Assembly (NCBI GenBank): GCA_030622955.1
Contig: JAUXFM010000007.1
Coordinates: forward strand, 1 to 45,044
Origin: Lentisphaerales bacterium
GTDB taxonomy: Bacteria; Verrucomicrobiota; Kiritimatiellia; JAUXFM01
Direction: 5' to 3'
Length of the DNA: 45,044 nt
The notes below the pieces were generated by a model. It ran no database searches. It had not been told where the DNA came from and was given only the letters and a program-made list of their open reading frames with translations. The stretch's first letter is position 1. Each line of letters opens with the position of its first letter. The position numbers were made by a program, and so were the translations under genes. Positions 27,461 through 39,310 of this stretch are shown here, piece after piece.

Positions 27461-28858
27461 CTATTCTTTGGTCGAATCCGGGGGTTCGATGTCGGGTGCG
27501 GCTGATGGAAGTTTTCGATAGAGGGTAGCCAGGCTGATTTTCAGGGCTCTCGCTGCTTTCTCCTTGTTGCCCCCAAAGCTCTCGAGTACCTGCTTGATAT
27601 AGTCCTCTTCCCTGGTGCGCAGGAAGGTCTTGAGAGACTTGCACTTGTGAAGATCGGAGCCGTCCTCGAAGCCTATGTCGCCCAATTCCACCGCTTTGAT
27701 TATCCGCGGGGGCAGCACATCGAGGGTGATCGTCCTGTCCCGTGCAAAGGTTATAGCATGCTTGAGCGCGTTTTCCAGCTCGCGAACGTTGCCGGGCCAT
27801 GTATATCGCTCGATGATCTTGCGTGCTTCAGTTGTCAGCTGGACTCCCTCGGCGGCATCGCCCATCTCTTGCTGGATCACATGATAGACAAGCGGGAGAA
27901 GATCATCAGGCCGGTCGCGAAGTGGTTTGATTTCTATTGGTATTACACTGAGGCGATAGTAGAGATCCTCCCGGAAAGTTCCCTGCTCGATCATCTCTTC
28001 GAGTCTTCTATTCGTGGCGGCAAGGATGCGGGCATCAATGGGTATGTTCTCGTTGCTGCCGACTTTGCGGATCTCCTTGGATTGAAGGATCCTGAGTAGC
28101 TTGCCCTGGATGCTGAGTGACATCGAACCAATTTCATCCAGCAGGATTGTGCCGCCATCTGCGGCTTCGAAGAGGCCTTTCTTATTGGCCGATGCCCCTG
28201 TGAAGGCGCCTTTAACGTGGCCGAACATTTCTGATTCAAGAAGTGGTTCTGGCAGTGCGGCGCAGTTCACGCCGAGGAATTTTTTTTCCTTTCTCTTGCT
28301 GTGAGCATGGATGGCCTTCGCAACGAGTTCCTTTCCGGTGCCGCTTTCACCATATATCAGGACGGTTGTGTCGGTGGGTGCGACTCGTTCTATCATGGCA
28401 CAAACATCGTGCATTGCCTGGCTTTCGGCAACGATGTTCTCGAATCGGTATCTTGTCTCAAGCTGGTTCTTCAGGTTCAGGTTTTCGGTTAGAGCGCGGC
28501 GGTATTCCAGGGCACGTTGCACTGTGATGAGCAGCTCATCAACCTTGAAGGGCTTTGTTACGTAGTCGAACGCGCCGAGCTTCATTGCTTCTATAGCGGT
28601 TTCTACCGAACCGTAAGCGGTCAGCATGATCACTGACATTGATGGCGCAGCTTTGCGCGTGGTCTTGAGGAGTTCCATTCCGTTGATAGGGGTCATGCGG
28701 ATATCAGAAATGAGGAGGTCGAATTCCTCTGTACTGATCATTTCCTGTGCCTTGGCCGCTTCTCGGACAGGGATGGCGTCATACCCCTCGGCCTTGAGCA
28801 GAGTGCTCAGAACGCTAAGGATATTTGCTTCATTATCAACTATGAGTATTCTTGCCAC
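27461..28858 (-). CDS. Sigma54-dependent response regulator (NtrC family)
   Basis: MARILIVDNEANILSVLSTLL receiver, GESGTGKELVAKAIHAHS, GAFTGASANKKGLFEAADGGTILLDEIG, C-terminal Fis HTH. Confidence 0.94.
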   Translation of the reverse strand: MARILIVDNEANILSVLSTLLKAEGYDAIPVREAAKAQEMISTEEFDLLISDIRMTPINGMELLKTTRKAAPSMSVIMLTAYGSVETAIEAMKLGAFDYVTKPFKVDELLITVQRALEYRRALTENLNLKNQLETRYRFENIVAESQAMHDVCAMIERVAPTDTTVLIYGESGTGKELVAKAIHAHSKRKEKKFLGVNCAALPEPLLESEMFGHVKGAFTGASANKKGLFEAADGGTILLDEIGSMSLSIQGKLLRILQSKEIRKVGSNENIPIDARILAATNRRLEEMIEQGTFREDLYYRLSVIPIEIKPLRDRPDDLLPLVYHVIQQEMGDAAEGVQLTTEARKIIERYTWPGNVRELENALKHAITFARDRTITLDVLPPRIIKAVELGDIGFEDGSDLHKCKSLKTFLRTREEDYIKQVLESFGGNKEKAARALKISLATLYRKLPSAAPDIEPPDSTKE

Positions 28859-29024
28859 CCGGATTCGTCCCTGCCTGGCCTAGTGTTCTCAGTATGGCGA
28901 AAATGAAGCGCCCGCTTCATTACATGATCAATCTATCCCCAGGTTCGCACTTTTGCAAGGCGAAAGAGCGGTAAGAGGCTCAAGCTGATGTCTGGTCCTG
29001 TCTGGCGACGTATTGTGCCGGGAA

Positions 29025-30185
29025 TCAGGCCTTCTTGGCTGCTGCTTCCTTTATCAGGTTGAGGGCAATGACTTCACGTTGTATCTGGTTGGTGCCCTCG
29101 TAGATCTGCGTGATCTTGGCATCGCGCATCATCTTTTCGACGGGGTATTCCTTCATGTAACCGTATCCACCGAAAATCTGCACGGCGTCAACGGTCACCT
29201 TCATCGCAACGTCAGAGGCATAGAGTTTGCACATTGCCGACATCTTGCTCACGTTCTTTGCGCCGCCATCGACCCATCGGGCTACCTGGTAGATCAGTGC
29301 CCTGGCTGCTTCCACCTGTGTTGCCATGTCGGCAAGCATGAATTGTACGCCCTGGAATGAACTGATTGATTTACCAAACTGACGACGTTCCCTGCTGTAC
29401 TTTACGGCTTCGTCAAGCGCACCGGCTGCAATGCCAAGGGCCTGTGCAGCGACGCCGGGGCGAGACTGGTCGAGCGTCTTCATTGCGATGATGAATCCCA
29501 GACCTTCTTTTCCGAGCAGATTCTCCTTTGGAATTCTACAGTCCTGGAAGATGAGTTCCCGGGTAACCGATGCCCTGATGCCCATTTTGTTTTCTTTCTT
29601 TCCAAAATCAAAACCGGGCGTGCCCTTTTCTACTATGAATGCGCTGGCTCCCCTGGGGCCTTTCGCTTTGTTGGTCATGGCAATGATGGTATATATGTCG
29701 GCTTCACCACCGTTGGTGATCCACTGCTTTGTGCCGTTCAGTACGTATTCGTCACCATCCTTGATCGCAGTTGTCTGGATCCCGGCGGCATCACTACCTG
29801 CATTGGCCTCCGTCAGGCCAAATGCCGCGAGAGATTGCCCGGAAGCAATAGGGGGCAGGAATTTCTTTTTCTGTTCGTCTGAACCGTGAATGATGATAGG
29901 GAAGGTACCCAGCGCGGTTGCTGCGACCGAGAGTGCGATGCCGGAACAAACCTTTGAGAGTTCCTCGACAGCAACGACGAGTTCCATTACTCCGCCGCCC
30001 ATGCCGCCATATTTCTCCTCGATATAGAGGCCGCAAAGATCCGACTGGGCGAAAAGATCGAAGATTTCGCGTGGGAATTCGCCCGATTCGTCGAACTGTT
30101 CGCGTACAGGTTTGATTTTCTCTTCAGAAATCTGCCTGCACATGTCTTGGATCATTACCTGTTCTTCAGTCAGTCCGTAGTCCAC
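29025..30185 (-). CDS. Acyl-CoA dehydrogenase
   Basis: DYGLTEEQVMIQDMCRQI, FGLTEANAGSDAAGIQTTA, QIFGGYGYMKEYPVEKMMRDAKITQIYEGTNQIQREVIA; GTG start with GAGGGGG upstream. Confidence 0.93.
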   Translation of the reverse strand: MDYGLTEEQVMIQDMCRQISEEKIKPVREQFDESGEFPREIFDLFAQSDLCGLYIEEKYGGMGGGVMELVVAVEELSKVCSGIALSVAATALGTFPIIIHGSDEQKKKFLPPIASGQSLAAFGLTEANAGSDAAGIQTTAIKDGDEYVLNGTKQWITNGGEADIYTIIAMTNKAKGPRGASAFIVEKGTPGFDFGKKENKMGIRASVTRELIFQDCRIPKENLLGKEGLGFIIAMKTLDQSRPGVAAQALGIAAGALDEAVKYSRERRQFGKSISSFQGVQFMLADMATQVEAARALIYQVARWVDGGAKNVSKMSAMCKLYASDVAMKVTVDAVQIFGGYGYMKEYPVEKMMRDAKITQIYEGTNQIQREVIALNLIKEAAAKKA

Positions 30186-30366
30186 GAGATACCCCCTCAC
30201 ACATTTGAAGAATTAGCAATTTGCATTAATGGATCGTGCCCATTCCGGATGGCATAAGCGATCACAATATGCAGATGAGGGTTGCTGGGCAAGGCAAAAA
30301 GGATTCTGCTTGTAAGATAAGGTGTTTATTGTAGAGTTGCAGGCCGTCAAGGGGGGGGATGGGATA

Positions 30367-31656
30367 GTGAAGGAAATCGGGCTAGGATTACTCGGATTCG
30401 GGATAGTTGGCGCGGGCGTGGTCGAGGGATTGCGGCGTGATGCTGACCTGATGGAGAAGCGTGCTGGCGTCAGGCTTGTACTCAGGAAGGTAGCGGACGT
30501 CGACATCGAAAGCGACAGGGGTGTCGAAATCGACAGTGGACTCCTGACGCAGGACGCTTATTCGGTGATCAACGATCCGGAAGTGCAGATTGTCATTGAA
30601 CTTGTGGGTGGCACGACATTTGCCCGGGAATTTACCTGTGAAGCTCTGAAACTGGGCAAACCCGTGGTAACGGCCAACAAGGCCTTGATCGCCAAGCATG
30701 GCAAAGAGATCTTCGAGCTTGCGCGAAAGAATAATACCAAGATCTATTTCGGCGCGAGTGTGGGTAGTGCCATCCCGATTATCAGGTCAATGCGCGAGGG
30801 GCTCTCTTCCAACAGGATGAGCAGTGTTTATGGGATTCTCAACGGAACCTGCAACTATATCCTGGCGCAAATCGAGGAGCATAAGCTGCCATTTGATCAG
30901 GTCCTCAATGATGCCCAGGAGAAGGGCTATGCGGAAGCTGACCCGAGTCTTGATGTTGATGGATTTGACACGGCGCACAAAGCAACCATCCTGGCAACGC
31001 TCGCCTATGGTTTTTGCGTGCCTCTTGAGGATGTCTACGTTGAGGGGCTCCGTGGCATCGCATCGGAAGATATTGAATATGCGATGGAATTAGGGTATCG
31101 GATCAAATTGTTGGCTACGATCAAGGAGGCGGGCGATGACATTGAAGTGCGCGTGCATCCGACTCTTGTGCCGCTAAGCCATATCCTTGCTTCAGTGAAC
31201 GATGTTTTTAACGCGATGGTGGTCGATGGCGACCTGGCAGGTGAAGTAATGTGCTATGGACGCGGAGCAGGAAGGTTCCCTGCGGCCAGCACGATTTTGA
31301 GTGATCTCGTTGATGTTGCTGGCCAGGTGGCATCGGGTTCATGGCGGGAGTTTCCCATAGAATGGCGGGGCAACGACCGCGCGGTGAGGAAGATAGAGGA
31401 TGTCGAGACCGCAAATTATCTCAGGCTGTCTGTTAAAGATCCAGAAGCGGGAGCAGCAGCGGCCAGGGACTTGCTTGCCGGGATGGGGATCTCCGTTGAC
31501 TCTTGCGTGACAAAAGCAGCGGGCGCTGATGGCAAGCCTTGCGTAGTGATTACTACTGGTTCGGCAAAAGACGGCATTGTGCAGAAATGCCAGGCCGAAA
31601 TTGACTGTTTGGACGTGGTCAATGCGCCTTCGATAAGGTTCAGGATCAAAGGGTAG
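30367..31656 (+). CDS. hom: Homoserine dehydrogenase
   Basis: GLGLLGFGIVGAGVVEGL, KPVVTANKALIAKHG, GILNGTCNYILAQI, AEADPSLDVDGFDTAHKATILATLA; C-terminal ACT-like region. Confidence 0.94.
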   Translation: MKEIGLGLLGFGIVGAGVVEGLRRDADLMEKRAGVRLVLRKVADVDIESDRGVEIDSGLLTQDAYSVINDPEVQIVIELVGGTTFAREFTCEALKLGKPVVTANKALIAKHGKEIFELARKNNTKIYFGASVGSAIPIIRSMREGLSSNRMSSVYGILNGTCNYILAQIEEHKLPFDQVLNDAQEKGYAEADPSLDVDGFDTAHKATILATLAYGFCVPLEDVYVEGLRGIASEDIEYAMELGYRIKLLATIKEAGDDIEVRVHPTLVPLSHILASVNDVFNAMVVDGDLAGEVMCYGRGAGRFPAASTILSDLVDVAGQVASGSWREFPIEWRGNDRAVRKIEDVETANYLRLSVKDPEAGAAAARDLLAGMGISVDSCVTKAAGADGKPCVVITTGSAKDGIVQKCQAEIDCLDVVNAPSIRFRIKG

Positions 31657-31658
31657 TG

Positions 31659-31680
31659 GCTGTCTGTTTTTTCGGACAGC
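31659..31680 (+). terminator. Stem-loop between hom and aspartokinase genes
   Basis: GCTGTCTG-TTTTTT-CGGACAGC, 8-bp stem with one T.G pair; no long T-run after it. Confidence 0.4.
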
Positions 31681-31762
31681 GGTTACTTGTTGTTGGATTC
31701 GATAAGTATGTCGATGTACGACTCGTAAAGTGCTTGAGTGACAGTAGCAGAGGAAGAGACAA

Positions 31763-33115
31763 GTGAAAGTTGTGAAATTTGGTGGTTCCTCGCTGGCTAA
31801 TGCCGAGCAGGTCAAGAAGGTATGTGAGATTGTCATGGCGGATGTTGACCGCCGTGTCGTTGTTGTGTCGGCGCCTGGAAAGCGACATGGCGGCGATACT
31901 AAGGTTACCGACCTGTTGATAGCCTGCGCCAATTGCAGGCAGGCAGGCAAACCCTATGAAGAAGCTCTTGCTTCTGTGGTGGCCAGATATGCGGAGATCC
32001 AGAAAGATCTCGATCTGCCTGAGTACGTTGTCGCTGAGATAGAGCGGGATCTCAGGCAGCGGATGGCTTCGGAAGAGCCAAGCAAGCACGTCTTCATGGA
32101 TCTCATGAAGGCTTCCGGCGAGGACAACAACGCCAAGCTGGTTGCGGCCGCATTGAGGAAGCGCGGAGTTGAAGCCAATTACGTGAACCCTAAGGATGTT
32201 GGGCTTCTGCTGAGCGATGAGTATGGGAATGCGCAGATCCTTCCGGAATCCTATGCCAGCCTGCGGAAATTGAAAGACGCGGCTGGCGTGACGGTTTTTC
32301 CGGGCTTTTTTGGCTATACCAAGGCGGGCCAGGTTGTGACATTTCCACGAGGCGGTTCAGATATTACCGGCTCCATACTTGCAGCAGCAGTTGAAGCCGA
32401 CGTCTACGAGAACTTCACAGACGTAGATTCAGTTTGCGCTGTAAACCCCTCTCTCGTTACTAATGTGAAGCCGATCTCCAAGCTGACATACAGGGAAATG
32501 CGCGAGCTTTCCTATGCGGGCTTTGGTGTGCTTCACGATGAGGCGATTCTCCCGGTTATCCGGGCTGGCATTCCGATCTGTATTAAGAATACGAACCAAC
32601 CTGAAGCGCCTGGCACAATGATCGTCCGGGAGCGTGAATATGGACTGGGCGAGGTCGTGGGTATTGCATATGACGTTGGGTTTTGCACGATCTTTGTCAG
32701 TAAGTATCTCATGAACAGAGAGCTCGGGTTCGGTAGAAAGCTTCTGCAAATCATTGAAGAAGAGGGCCTGTCATATGAGCATGCTCCTTCCGGCATAGAC
32801 AACATGTCTGTTATTTTGAGGGAAAGGGATTTCCCCAAATCGACTGAGGAACAGGTCTTGGCCAGAATCAACAATGAGCTGAATGTTGATAGCGTATTCG
32901 TTGAACATGGCATGGCAATGATCATGGTCGTGGGTGAAGGTATGCGGTATGCGGTTGGGAATGCGGCCACTGTGACCAAAGCTCTTTCGGATGTAGGTGT
33001 CAACATTGACATGATCAACCTGAGTTCTTCAGAGGTTAATATGATGCTTGGCGTGAAGGCAGAAGACAGCGAGAAGGCCGTTGTTTCGCTATACAACGCC
33101 TTTTTCGGGGAATAA
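31763..33115 (+). CDS. lysC: Aspartate kinase (monofunctional, C-terminal ACT)
   Basis: MKVVKFGGSSLANAEQVKKV, FPRGGSDITGSILAAAVEADVYENFTDVDSV, ALSDVGVNIDMINLSSSEVNMMLGV. Confidence 0.9.
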   Translation: MKVVKFGGSSLANAEQVKKVCEIVMADVDRRVVVVSAPGKRHGGDTKVTDLLIACANCRQAGKPYEEALASVVARYAEIQKDLDLPEYVVAEIERDLRQRMASEEPSKHVFMDLMKASGEDNNAKLVAAALRKRGVEANYVNPKDVGLLLSDEYGNAQILPESYASLRKLKDAAGVTVFPGFFGYTKAGQVVTFPRGGSDITGSILAAAVEADVYENFTDVDSVCAVNPSLVTNVKPISKLTYREMRELSYAGFGVLHDEAILPVIRAGIPICIKNTNQPEAPGTMIVREREYGLGEVVGIAYDVGFCTIFVSKYLMNRELGFGRKLLQIIEEEGLSYEHAPSGIDNMSVILRERDFPKSTEEQVLARINNELNVDSVFVEHGMAMIMVVGEGMRYAVGNAATVTKALSDVGVNIDMINLSSSEVNMMLGVKAEDSEKAVVSLYNAFFGE

Positions 33116-33268
33116 CCGGAACTTCCCATATCCCCTGATGGCCGCTTGCCCTCCATGGCCCCCCGAGCGTGCAAGGTCCCGGGTGCGAAGGATGGAAGCC
33201 TGAAATCCCAAATCCGCGTGCCATATCCATTTGCCTTAGATCGATGCTTTGGTATCATTACGTCGCTT

Positions 33269-34846
33269 ATGAACAGAAAGAAGATATCTATTTATGATTC
33301 AACCCTGCGCGACGGCGCACAGGGCGAGGGGATCTCTTTTTCCGGAAACGGAAAGATCAGGTTCGCAGAGCGCCTTGACGCGTTCGGGATCGACTATATT
33401 GAGGGCGGCTATCCGGGCTCGAACCCCAAGGATATGGCTTTCTTCAGGGAGATTGCCGGGGTCGAGTTGAAGCATGCGAAGGTTTCAGCTTTCGGTATGA
33501 CCAGGCGTGCGAGTTCTTCAGTTTCGGAAGATCCCGGGGTAACGGCCATGCTCGACGCAGGTACAGCTGTAGTGACGCTTGTCGGGAAGGCGTGGAAGTT
33601 GCATGTAGATGACGTGTTGAGGGCGTCGGAAGAAGAAAATCTGGCAATGATCTCTGATACTGTGCGTTTTCTCAAGGAGCAGGGAAAAGAGGTGTTCTTT
33701 GATGCGGAGCATTTTTTCGACGGATACAAGGATAGCCCTGTATTTGCCATGCAGGTCCTGAATGCTGCTGCGGCCGCTGGCGCTGATGCGGTTGTATTGT
33801 GCGATACGAATGGTGGCACCTTGCCGGATGAAGTGTTCGACATCACAACGACTGTTCTCGGCGAGATGCCGTTGCTGCTGGGAATCCACGCGCACAATGA
33901 TGCGGAATTGGCGGTGGCAAACAGCCTGGCAGCTGTCCGTGCCGGGGTTCAGCAGGTCCAGGGGACCATCAATGGATTTGGCGAGAGATGTGGGAATGCG
34001 AATATTTGTTCGATATTGCCGGCGCTGGAACTGAAGATGGGGTATTCAACTGTTGGCCAGGAGCAGTTGCGTGAATTGAGGCACCTTTCATTGTTCGCTT
34101 CTGATCTTGTCAACGTACGCCATGACCGGAAATCGCCTTACGTCGGCCGGAGTGCATTCGGGCACAAGGGCGGGATGCATGTTGATGCGGTGCAGAAGAA
34201 TCCCAGGACATATGAGCATGTTGAGCCGGACTGCGTCGGTAACGAGCGTCGTGTCCTTGTTTCGGAAAATTCTGGCAAGAGCAATGTACTGTTGAAGGCA
34301 ATAGAGCTTGGTGAGGGCGTAAAGAAGTCACCCGAAGAGGTTGGTGAGATCCTTCGTGCGCTCAAAGAGCTTGAGAGCCAGGGATATGCCTTTGAAGCGG
34401 CAGATGCGTCGTTCAAGATCCTTATACAGAAGGTCTTGAAGGAGCACAGGCCATTTTTTGAGCTTGAAGGGTTTCGCGTAATTGTCGAGAAGCGAGGCAA
34501 GGATGAGCCATGTGTCTCCGAAGCCACGATAAAGGTGCGGGTCAAAGATGATGTTGAGCAAACGGTTGCCGAGGGAGACGGTCCCATAAATGCTTTGGAC
34601 TCGGCGTTGCGTAAAGCGCTGGTACGCTTCTATCCCGGAATAGCGAAGGTATTGCTCACCGATTTTCGTGTCCGCATTCTTGACCCTGAGGAAGCCACTG
34701 CCGCGACGACGCGCGTCATTATCGAATCCAGTGATGGCGAAGAGACATGGGGTACGGTGGGTGTGTCTGAGAACATCATCGAAGCGTCCTGGGAAGCATT
34801 GGTGGACAGTGTCGAATACAAGCTGTTCAGGGAAGAGGAGCAGTAG
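33269..34846 (+). CDS. cimA: Citramalate synthase (2-isopropylmalate synthase family)
   Basis: MNRKKISIYDSTLRDGAQGEGISFSGNGKIRFAERLDAFGIDYIEGGYPGSNPKD, GIHAHNDAELAVANSLAAVRAGVQQVQGTINGFGERCGNANI. Confidence 0.88.
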   Translation: MNRKKISIYDSTLRDGAQGEGISFSGNGKIRFAERLDAFGIDYIEGGYPGSNPKDMAFFREIAGVELKHAKVSAFGMTRRASSSVSEDPGVTAMLDAGTAVVTLVGKAWKLHVDDVLRASEEENLAMISDTVRFLKEQGKEVFFDAEHFFDGYKDSPVFAMQVLNAAAAAGADAVVLCDTNGGTLPDEVFDITTTVLGEMPLLLGIHAHNDAELAVANSLAAVRAGVQQVQGTINGFGERCGNANICSILPALELKMGYSTVGQEQLRELRHLSLFASDLVNVRHDRKSPYVGRSAFGHKGGMHVDAVQKNPRTYEHVEPDCVGNERRVLVSENSGKSNVLLKAIELGEGVKKSPEEVGEILRALKELESQGYAFEAADASFKILIQKVLKEHRPFFELEGFRVIVEKRGKDEPCVSEATIKVRVKDDVEQTVAEGDGPINALDSALRKALVRFYPGIAKVLLTDFRVRILDPEEATAATTRVIIESSDGEETWGTVGVSENIIEASWEALVDSVEYKLFREEEQ

Positions 34847-34928
34847 GAAAACTGAGGGCGGAGACCCCGAAACAAGTCCGGGATGCAGGCACCTGGAACC
34901 TGAGTGGTCTTGAATCTGGAACTTGATT

Positions 34929-37628
34929 ATGGAAAAGAATTACGATCCCAAAACAATAGAAGAGAAGTGGTACAAGTGGTGCCTTGACAATAAGGTGTTC
35001 CACGGAGATCGAACCCGTGGCGGCGAGCCCTATTGCATTGTCATACCGCCGCCCAACGTCACGGGTGTGCTCCATATGGGGCATGCACTGAACAACACCA
35101 TTCAGGATATTCTCATTCGGTGGCAGCAGATGCAGGGCCGCAACGTTGTCTGGGTGCCTGGTACCGATCATGCAGGCATAGCCACGCAGAACGTTGTAGA
35201 GCGTTCTTTGCTGGAGCAAGGTAAGACGCGTGAGGATCTTGGCCGCGCGGCATTTCTTGAGCGTGTCTGGAAATGGCGCGAGGAATATGGTGGCACCATA
35301 ATTAATCAACTCAAGAAGCTTGGTTGCGCGTGTGACTGGGATCGTGAACGATTCACGATGGACGAAGGCTTGAGTGATGCGGTCGCCGAGGTGTTTGTGA
35401 GACTCTTTGAGAAGGGGCTGATCTATCGCGCGAACTACATCATTAACTGGTGTCCGCGTTGTCAGACGGCTCTGTCAGATGAAGAAAGTGAGCACGAAGA
35501 CGTCAACGGGAAGCTTTATTACATACGGTACGCCATTAAGGATGGTGGCCCGGATGACTTCATAACGGTTGCGACCACGCGTCCAGAGACACTGCTTGGC
35601 GATGTTGCTGTTGCGGTCAACCCGAATGATCCCCGGTACAGTGACCTACTCGATAAGACATTGATACTTCCGGCGCTTGGCCGCGAGATCCCGGTAATAT
35701 CTGATGAGTTTGTTGACCCCGAGTTCGGAACCGGCATGGTCAAGGTTACTCCTGCACATGATCCGAACGACTTCGAGATGGGACTCAGACACAAGCTTGA
35801 CCCGATCAATATCATGGATGAAGGCAGCATCATGAACGATGCGGCAGGGTCCTACAAGGGTTTGGACCGTTTCGAATGCAGAAAGAAATTGGTCGCCGAC
35901 CTGATTGAGGCCGGCCAGGTGGAGAAGGTTTTGGACCATCAGCATGCGGTTGGCCATTGCTACAGGTGTAGTACAATGGTTGAGCCGCGTCTTTCACGGC
36001 AGTGGTTTGTTAAGATGAAGCCGCTTGCCGAGCCGGCGCTGAAAGTCGTGAAGCAGGGCAAGATCAAGTTCGTGCCGGACCGATGGACAAAAGTCTATTC
36101 CGAATGGATGGAGAACATAAGGGACTGGTGCATCTCGCGTCAGATCTGGTGGGGCCACAGGATACCAGTCTTCTATTGTGACTCCTGCGACCACATGTGG
36201 GCACAGAAAGGTGTCGCAGAGAAATGTCCAGAATGCGGTGCAGATGATATTCGGCAGGACGAGGATGTCCTTGATACATGGTTCTCATCGTGGTTGTGGC
36301 CGTTCAGTACCTTTGGCTGGCCGGATGAGAATGAGAATTTGAAATTCTACTATCCGACGCATGACATAGTCACTGCTTCGGAGATTATCTTCTTCTGGAT
36401 TGCCAGGATGGTGATGTCCGGGCTGGAGTTCATGGGTGAGATTCCGTTCAGTACGGTCTATATTCATGGGACTGTCCGTGACGATCAGGGACGCAAGATG
36501 AGCAAGAGCCTTGGTAATGCCATTAATCCATTGGACATTATCGAGAACTTTAGTGCCGACGCTCTGCGGTACAGCCTGATTATGATTACGGCGACAGGCC
36601 AGGATGTCTACCTGTCGGATGACAAGTTCGAGATTGGTCGTAATTTTGGCACGAAACTCTGGAACGCCTCTCGCTTCATGAAGATGCATGAGGACCGGAT
36701 AACGGATGACAGAGGACAGAAGACGGTGGGAAGATCCTGCGAGTTCAACAAGGATCTTTTGACCAGTGATGATATGCATATCCTGGCGAAGTTGGACCAG
36801 GCGGTTACGGATTGCACCGATAACCTGCAGAAGTACCGCTTCAACGATGCTGCACATGTTCTCTACGAATTCGTATGGCACCAGTACTGTGATTGGTACG
36901 TGGAATACTCCAAGGAAGCTTTCTATGGTGAGGATGATGCCAGGAAGGAGCATGTTCTTGCCATTATGAATCATGTTCTCTCGAATAGCCTCAGACTGTT
37001 GCATCCGTTCATGCCGTTCATTACTGAAGAGTTGTGGCATGTCATGGGATTTGGTGCAGAGGATGAAACAATCATGCATGCCAGCTGGCCGGAAGCGCTG
37101 GGGCTGCTTGAGCTCGAGAAGAAGTGGGGTATAACCCCTGACATCGTAGAGTATGTTGACGATAAGCATGTGTTGATCCGTGCCGGCCGTACTATCAAGG
37201 CGGACTATGGCGTTCTGCCTACGGCGAAAACTGACTACATAATCAAGCCCGTGTCTGAGAAAGCACAGGGCCTGTTCGATGCCGACAAAGCTCAGATACA
37301 GACTCTGCTCCGTGCAGGTTCTGTAAAGATAGATGTTGCCTATGTTCCGGAGCAGGCTGTTCCGAGTATGGTGAGCAAGTTGGGCGTTGTCTATATGCCG
37401 CTCGAAGGGGCTATCGATCCGGAAGAGGAAGCGAAACGTCTTTCCACGCAGCTTGACAAGGTGGATGGGGATCTTCTGGGCGTATGCAGGAAGCTCGAGA
37501 ACGAGAACTTCGTTAACAGGGCACCTGAAGCGGTTGTTGAAAGGCAGCGCATTCTCAAAGTAGAGCTGACCGAGAAGTCTGAGAAGCTCAGGCTTCTACT
37601 TGAGAACGTGGCCGCAATGAGCAAGTGA
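34929..37628 (+). CDS. valS: Valyl-tRNA synthetase
   Basis: [65 protein letters not shown]-terminal coiled coil. Confidence 0.97.
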   Translation: MEKNYDPKTIEEKWYKWCLDNKVFHGDRTRGGEPYCIVIPPPNVTGVLHMGHALNNTIQDILIRWQQMQGRNVVWVPGTDHAGIATQNVVERSLLEQGKTREDLGRAAFLERVWKWREEYGGTIINQLKKLGCACDWDRERFTMDEGLSDAVAEVFVRLFEKGLIYRANYIINWCPRCQTALSDEESEHEDVNGKLYYIRYAIKDGGPDDFITVATTRPETLLGDVAVAVNPNDPRYSDLLDKTLILPALGREIPVISDEFVDPEFGTGMVKVTPAHDPNDFEMGLRHKLDPINIMDEGSIMNDAAGSYKGLDRFECRKKLVADLIEAGQVEKVLDHQHAVGHCYRCSTMVEPRLSRQWFVKMKPLAEPALKVVKQGKIKFVPDRWTKVYSEWMENIRDWCISRQIWWGHRIPVFYCDSCDHMWAQKGVAEKCPECGADDIRQDEDVLDTWFSSWLWPFSTFGWPDENENLKFYYPTHDIVTASEIIFFWIARMVMSGLEFMGEIPFSTVYIHGTVRDDQGRKMSKSLGNAINPLDIIENFSADALRYSLIMITATGQDVYLSDDKFEIGRNFGTKLWNASRFMKMHEDRITDDRGQKTVGRSCEFNKDLLTSDDMHILAKLDQAVTDCTDNLQKYRFNDAAHVLYEFVWHQYCDWYVEYSKEAFYGEDDARKEHVLAIMNHVLSNSLRLLHPFMPFITEELWHVMGFGAEDETIMHASWPEALGLLELEKKWGITPDIVEYVDDKHVLIRAGRTIKADYGVLPTAKTDYIIKPVSEKAQGLFDADKAQIQTLLRAGSVKIDVAYVPEQAVPSMVSKLGVVYMPLEGAIDPEEEAKRLSTQLDKVDGDLLGVCRKLENENFVNRAPEAVVERQRILKVELTEKSEKLRLLLENVAAMSK

Positions 37629-37654
37629 TTGTACCGGTAAATGAGGAGTCATCG

Positions 37655-39268
37655 ATGAAGCTGTCCGAGATGAAAGAGTGGCAGAGCCTGGAATTACATT
37701 GCGCCGACATGAGGGATTGTCATCTGCGCGAGATGTTTGCTGGTGACCAGGGCCGGGGCGAACGTTTGTCGCTGGAAGCTGCAGGACTGCTCCTCGATTA
37801 CTCCAAGAATCTTATCACAGACGAAACTATCGGGAAACTTCTTGAGCTTGCGGCTGCGTCAGGACTTGCGGGTGAGATCCAGAAGATGTTCACAGGCGAG
37901 CCAATCAATCGCACAGAGGGGCGATCCGTGCTGCATGTTGCGCTCCGCAACTGTTCAAACAGGCCTATCTTGGTCGATGGAGAGGACGTCATGCCGGGTG
38001 TCAATGCCGTCAATCGGAAGATGGCAGCGTTTGCCGACAAGGTCAGGTCCGGCAAGTGGCTTGGCCATACCGGGAAAAGGATCAGGAATATTGTAAACAT
38101 CGGCATCGGCGGATCGGATCTCGGGCCGGTGATGGCTTATGAGGCGCTCAAGCATTGCAGTGACAGGGAGCTCACGGTTCGCTTTGTCTCCAATGTGGAT
38201 GCGACGCATCTTGTCGAGCAGATTCGTGATCTGGATCCTGCCGAGACGCTTTTCATTGTTGCCTCAAAGACCTTCACCACGCAGGAAACGATGACCAATG
38301 CGCGGAGCGCCAGGGAATGGTGTCTGGCCGCACTTAGTGACGAAGCTGCGATCGCGAAGCATTTTGTTGCCGTTTCAACGAATGCAGAGGGAGTGGCCGA
38401 GTTCGGGATTTCTATAGACAACATGTTCGAATTCTGGGATTGGGTAGGAGGGCGATATTCGCTTTGTTCGGCGATTGGCCTACCATTGATGATCGCCATT
38501 GGTTCTCGAAACCACGGGGCGTTGCTCGAAGGGTTTCATGCCATGGATCGGCATTTTGTAGAGGCCCCGTTCGAGAAGAACATGCCCGTTCTGCTCGGAT
38601 TGCTGGGGATCTGGTACAACAACTTTTTCGGCGCGGAAACCTGTGCGATTCTTCCTTATGATCAGTACATGCATCGGTTTGCGGCTTACCTGCAACAGCT
38701 CGACATGGAGAGTAACGGCAAGAGTGTCGATAAAGAGGGCGACGCTGTTAAGTGGCAGACAGGCCAGGTGATATGGGGTGAGCCCGGCACTAATGGGCAG
38801 CATGCATTCTTCCAGTTGATTCACCAGGGCACAAAACTCATTCCTGCAGATTTCATTGGGTTCTGCAAGTCGCACAATGCTATTGGCGATCATCACGACA
38901 AGCTCATGGCCAATTTCTTTGCGCAGACTGAGGCGTTGGCCTTTGGTAAAACCGTAGAACAGGTGGAGGCCGAGGGCGCTGCAGAGGATATTGTCCCCTT
39001 TAAAGTGTTCGAAGGAAACAAGCCTACGAATACCATACTTGCTGATGAGCTGACCCCACAGGTACTTGGAGCCCTGATAGCCCTCTACGAGCACAAGGTT
39101 TTTGTTCAGGGCGTGATATGGGATGTTTACTCTTTTGATCAGTGGGGTGTGCAGTTGGGCAAGGTGCTGGCCGGTGCGATTCTGCCGGAGTTGAAGAATG
39201 AGACCACGATTCCCGGTCACGACAGCTCGACGAACGCTCTGATTGCGCGGTATTGGGAACGACGCTAG
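37655..39268 (+). CDS. pgi: Glucose-6-phosphate isomerase
   Basis: [68 protein letters not shown]. Confidence 0.97.
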   Translation: MKLSEMKEWQSLELHCADMRDCHLREMFAGDQGRGERLSLEAAGLLLDYSKNLITDETIGKLLELAAASGLAGEIQKMFTGEPINRTEGRSVLHVALRNCSNRPILVDGEDVMPGVNAVNRKMAAFADKVRSGKWLGHTGKRIRNIVNIGIGGSDLGPVMAYEALKHCSDRELTVRFVSNVDATHLVEQIRDLDPAETLFIVASKTFTTQETMTNARSAREWCLAALSDEAAIAKHFVAVSTNAEGVAEFGISIDNMFEFWDWVGGRYSLCSAIGLPLMIAIGSRNHGALLEGFHAMDRHFVEAPFEKNMPVLLGLLGIWYNNFFGAETCAILPYDQYMHRFAAYLQQLDMESNGKSVDKEGDAVKWQTGQVIWGEPGTNGQHAFFQLIHQGTKLIPADFIGFCKSHNAIGDHHDKLMANFFAQTEALAFGKTVEQVEAEGAAEDIVPFKVFEGNKPTNTILADELTPQVLGALIALYEHKVFVQGVIWDVYSFDQWGVQLGKVLAGAILPELKNETTIPGHDSSTNALIARYWERR

Positions 39269-39282
39269 TCTGTCTTCTTTGC

Positions 39283-39310
39283 GGACGGCTCGGCGATCCG
39301 TCCCTACCCA
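39283..39310 (-). repeat. REP-like GTAG-hairpin element, copy A
   Basis: Minus strand TGGGTAG-GGACGG-ATCGCCGAG-CCGTCC; perfect 6-bp stem; flank and loop identical to the 43424 copy. Confidence 0.7.

Noticed and set aside
27461-28858. Second two-component system with a partner kinase
   Set aside because: No histidine kinase adjoins this regulator; it is an orphan in this window, so no pairing is claimed.
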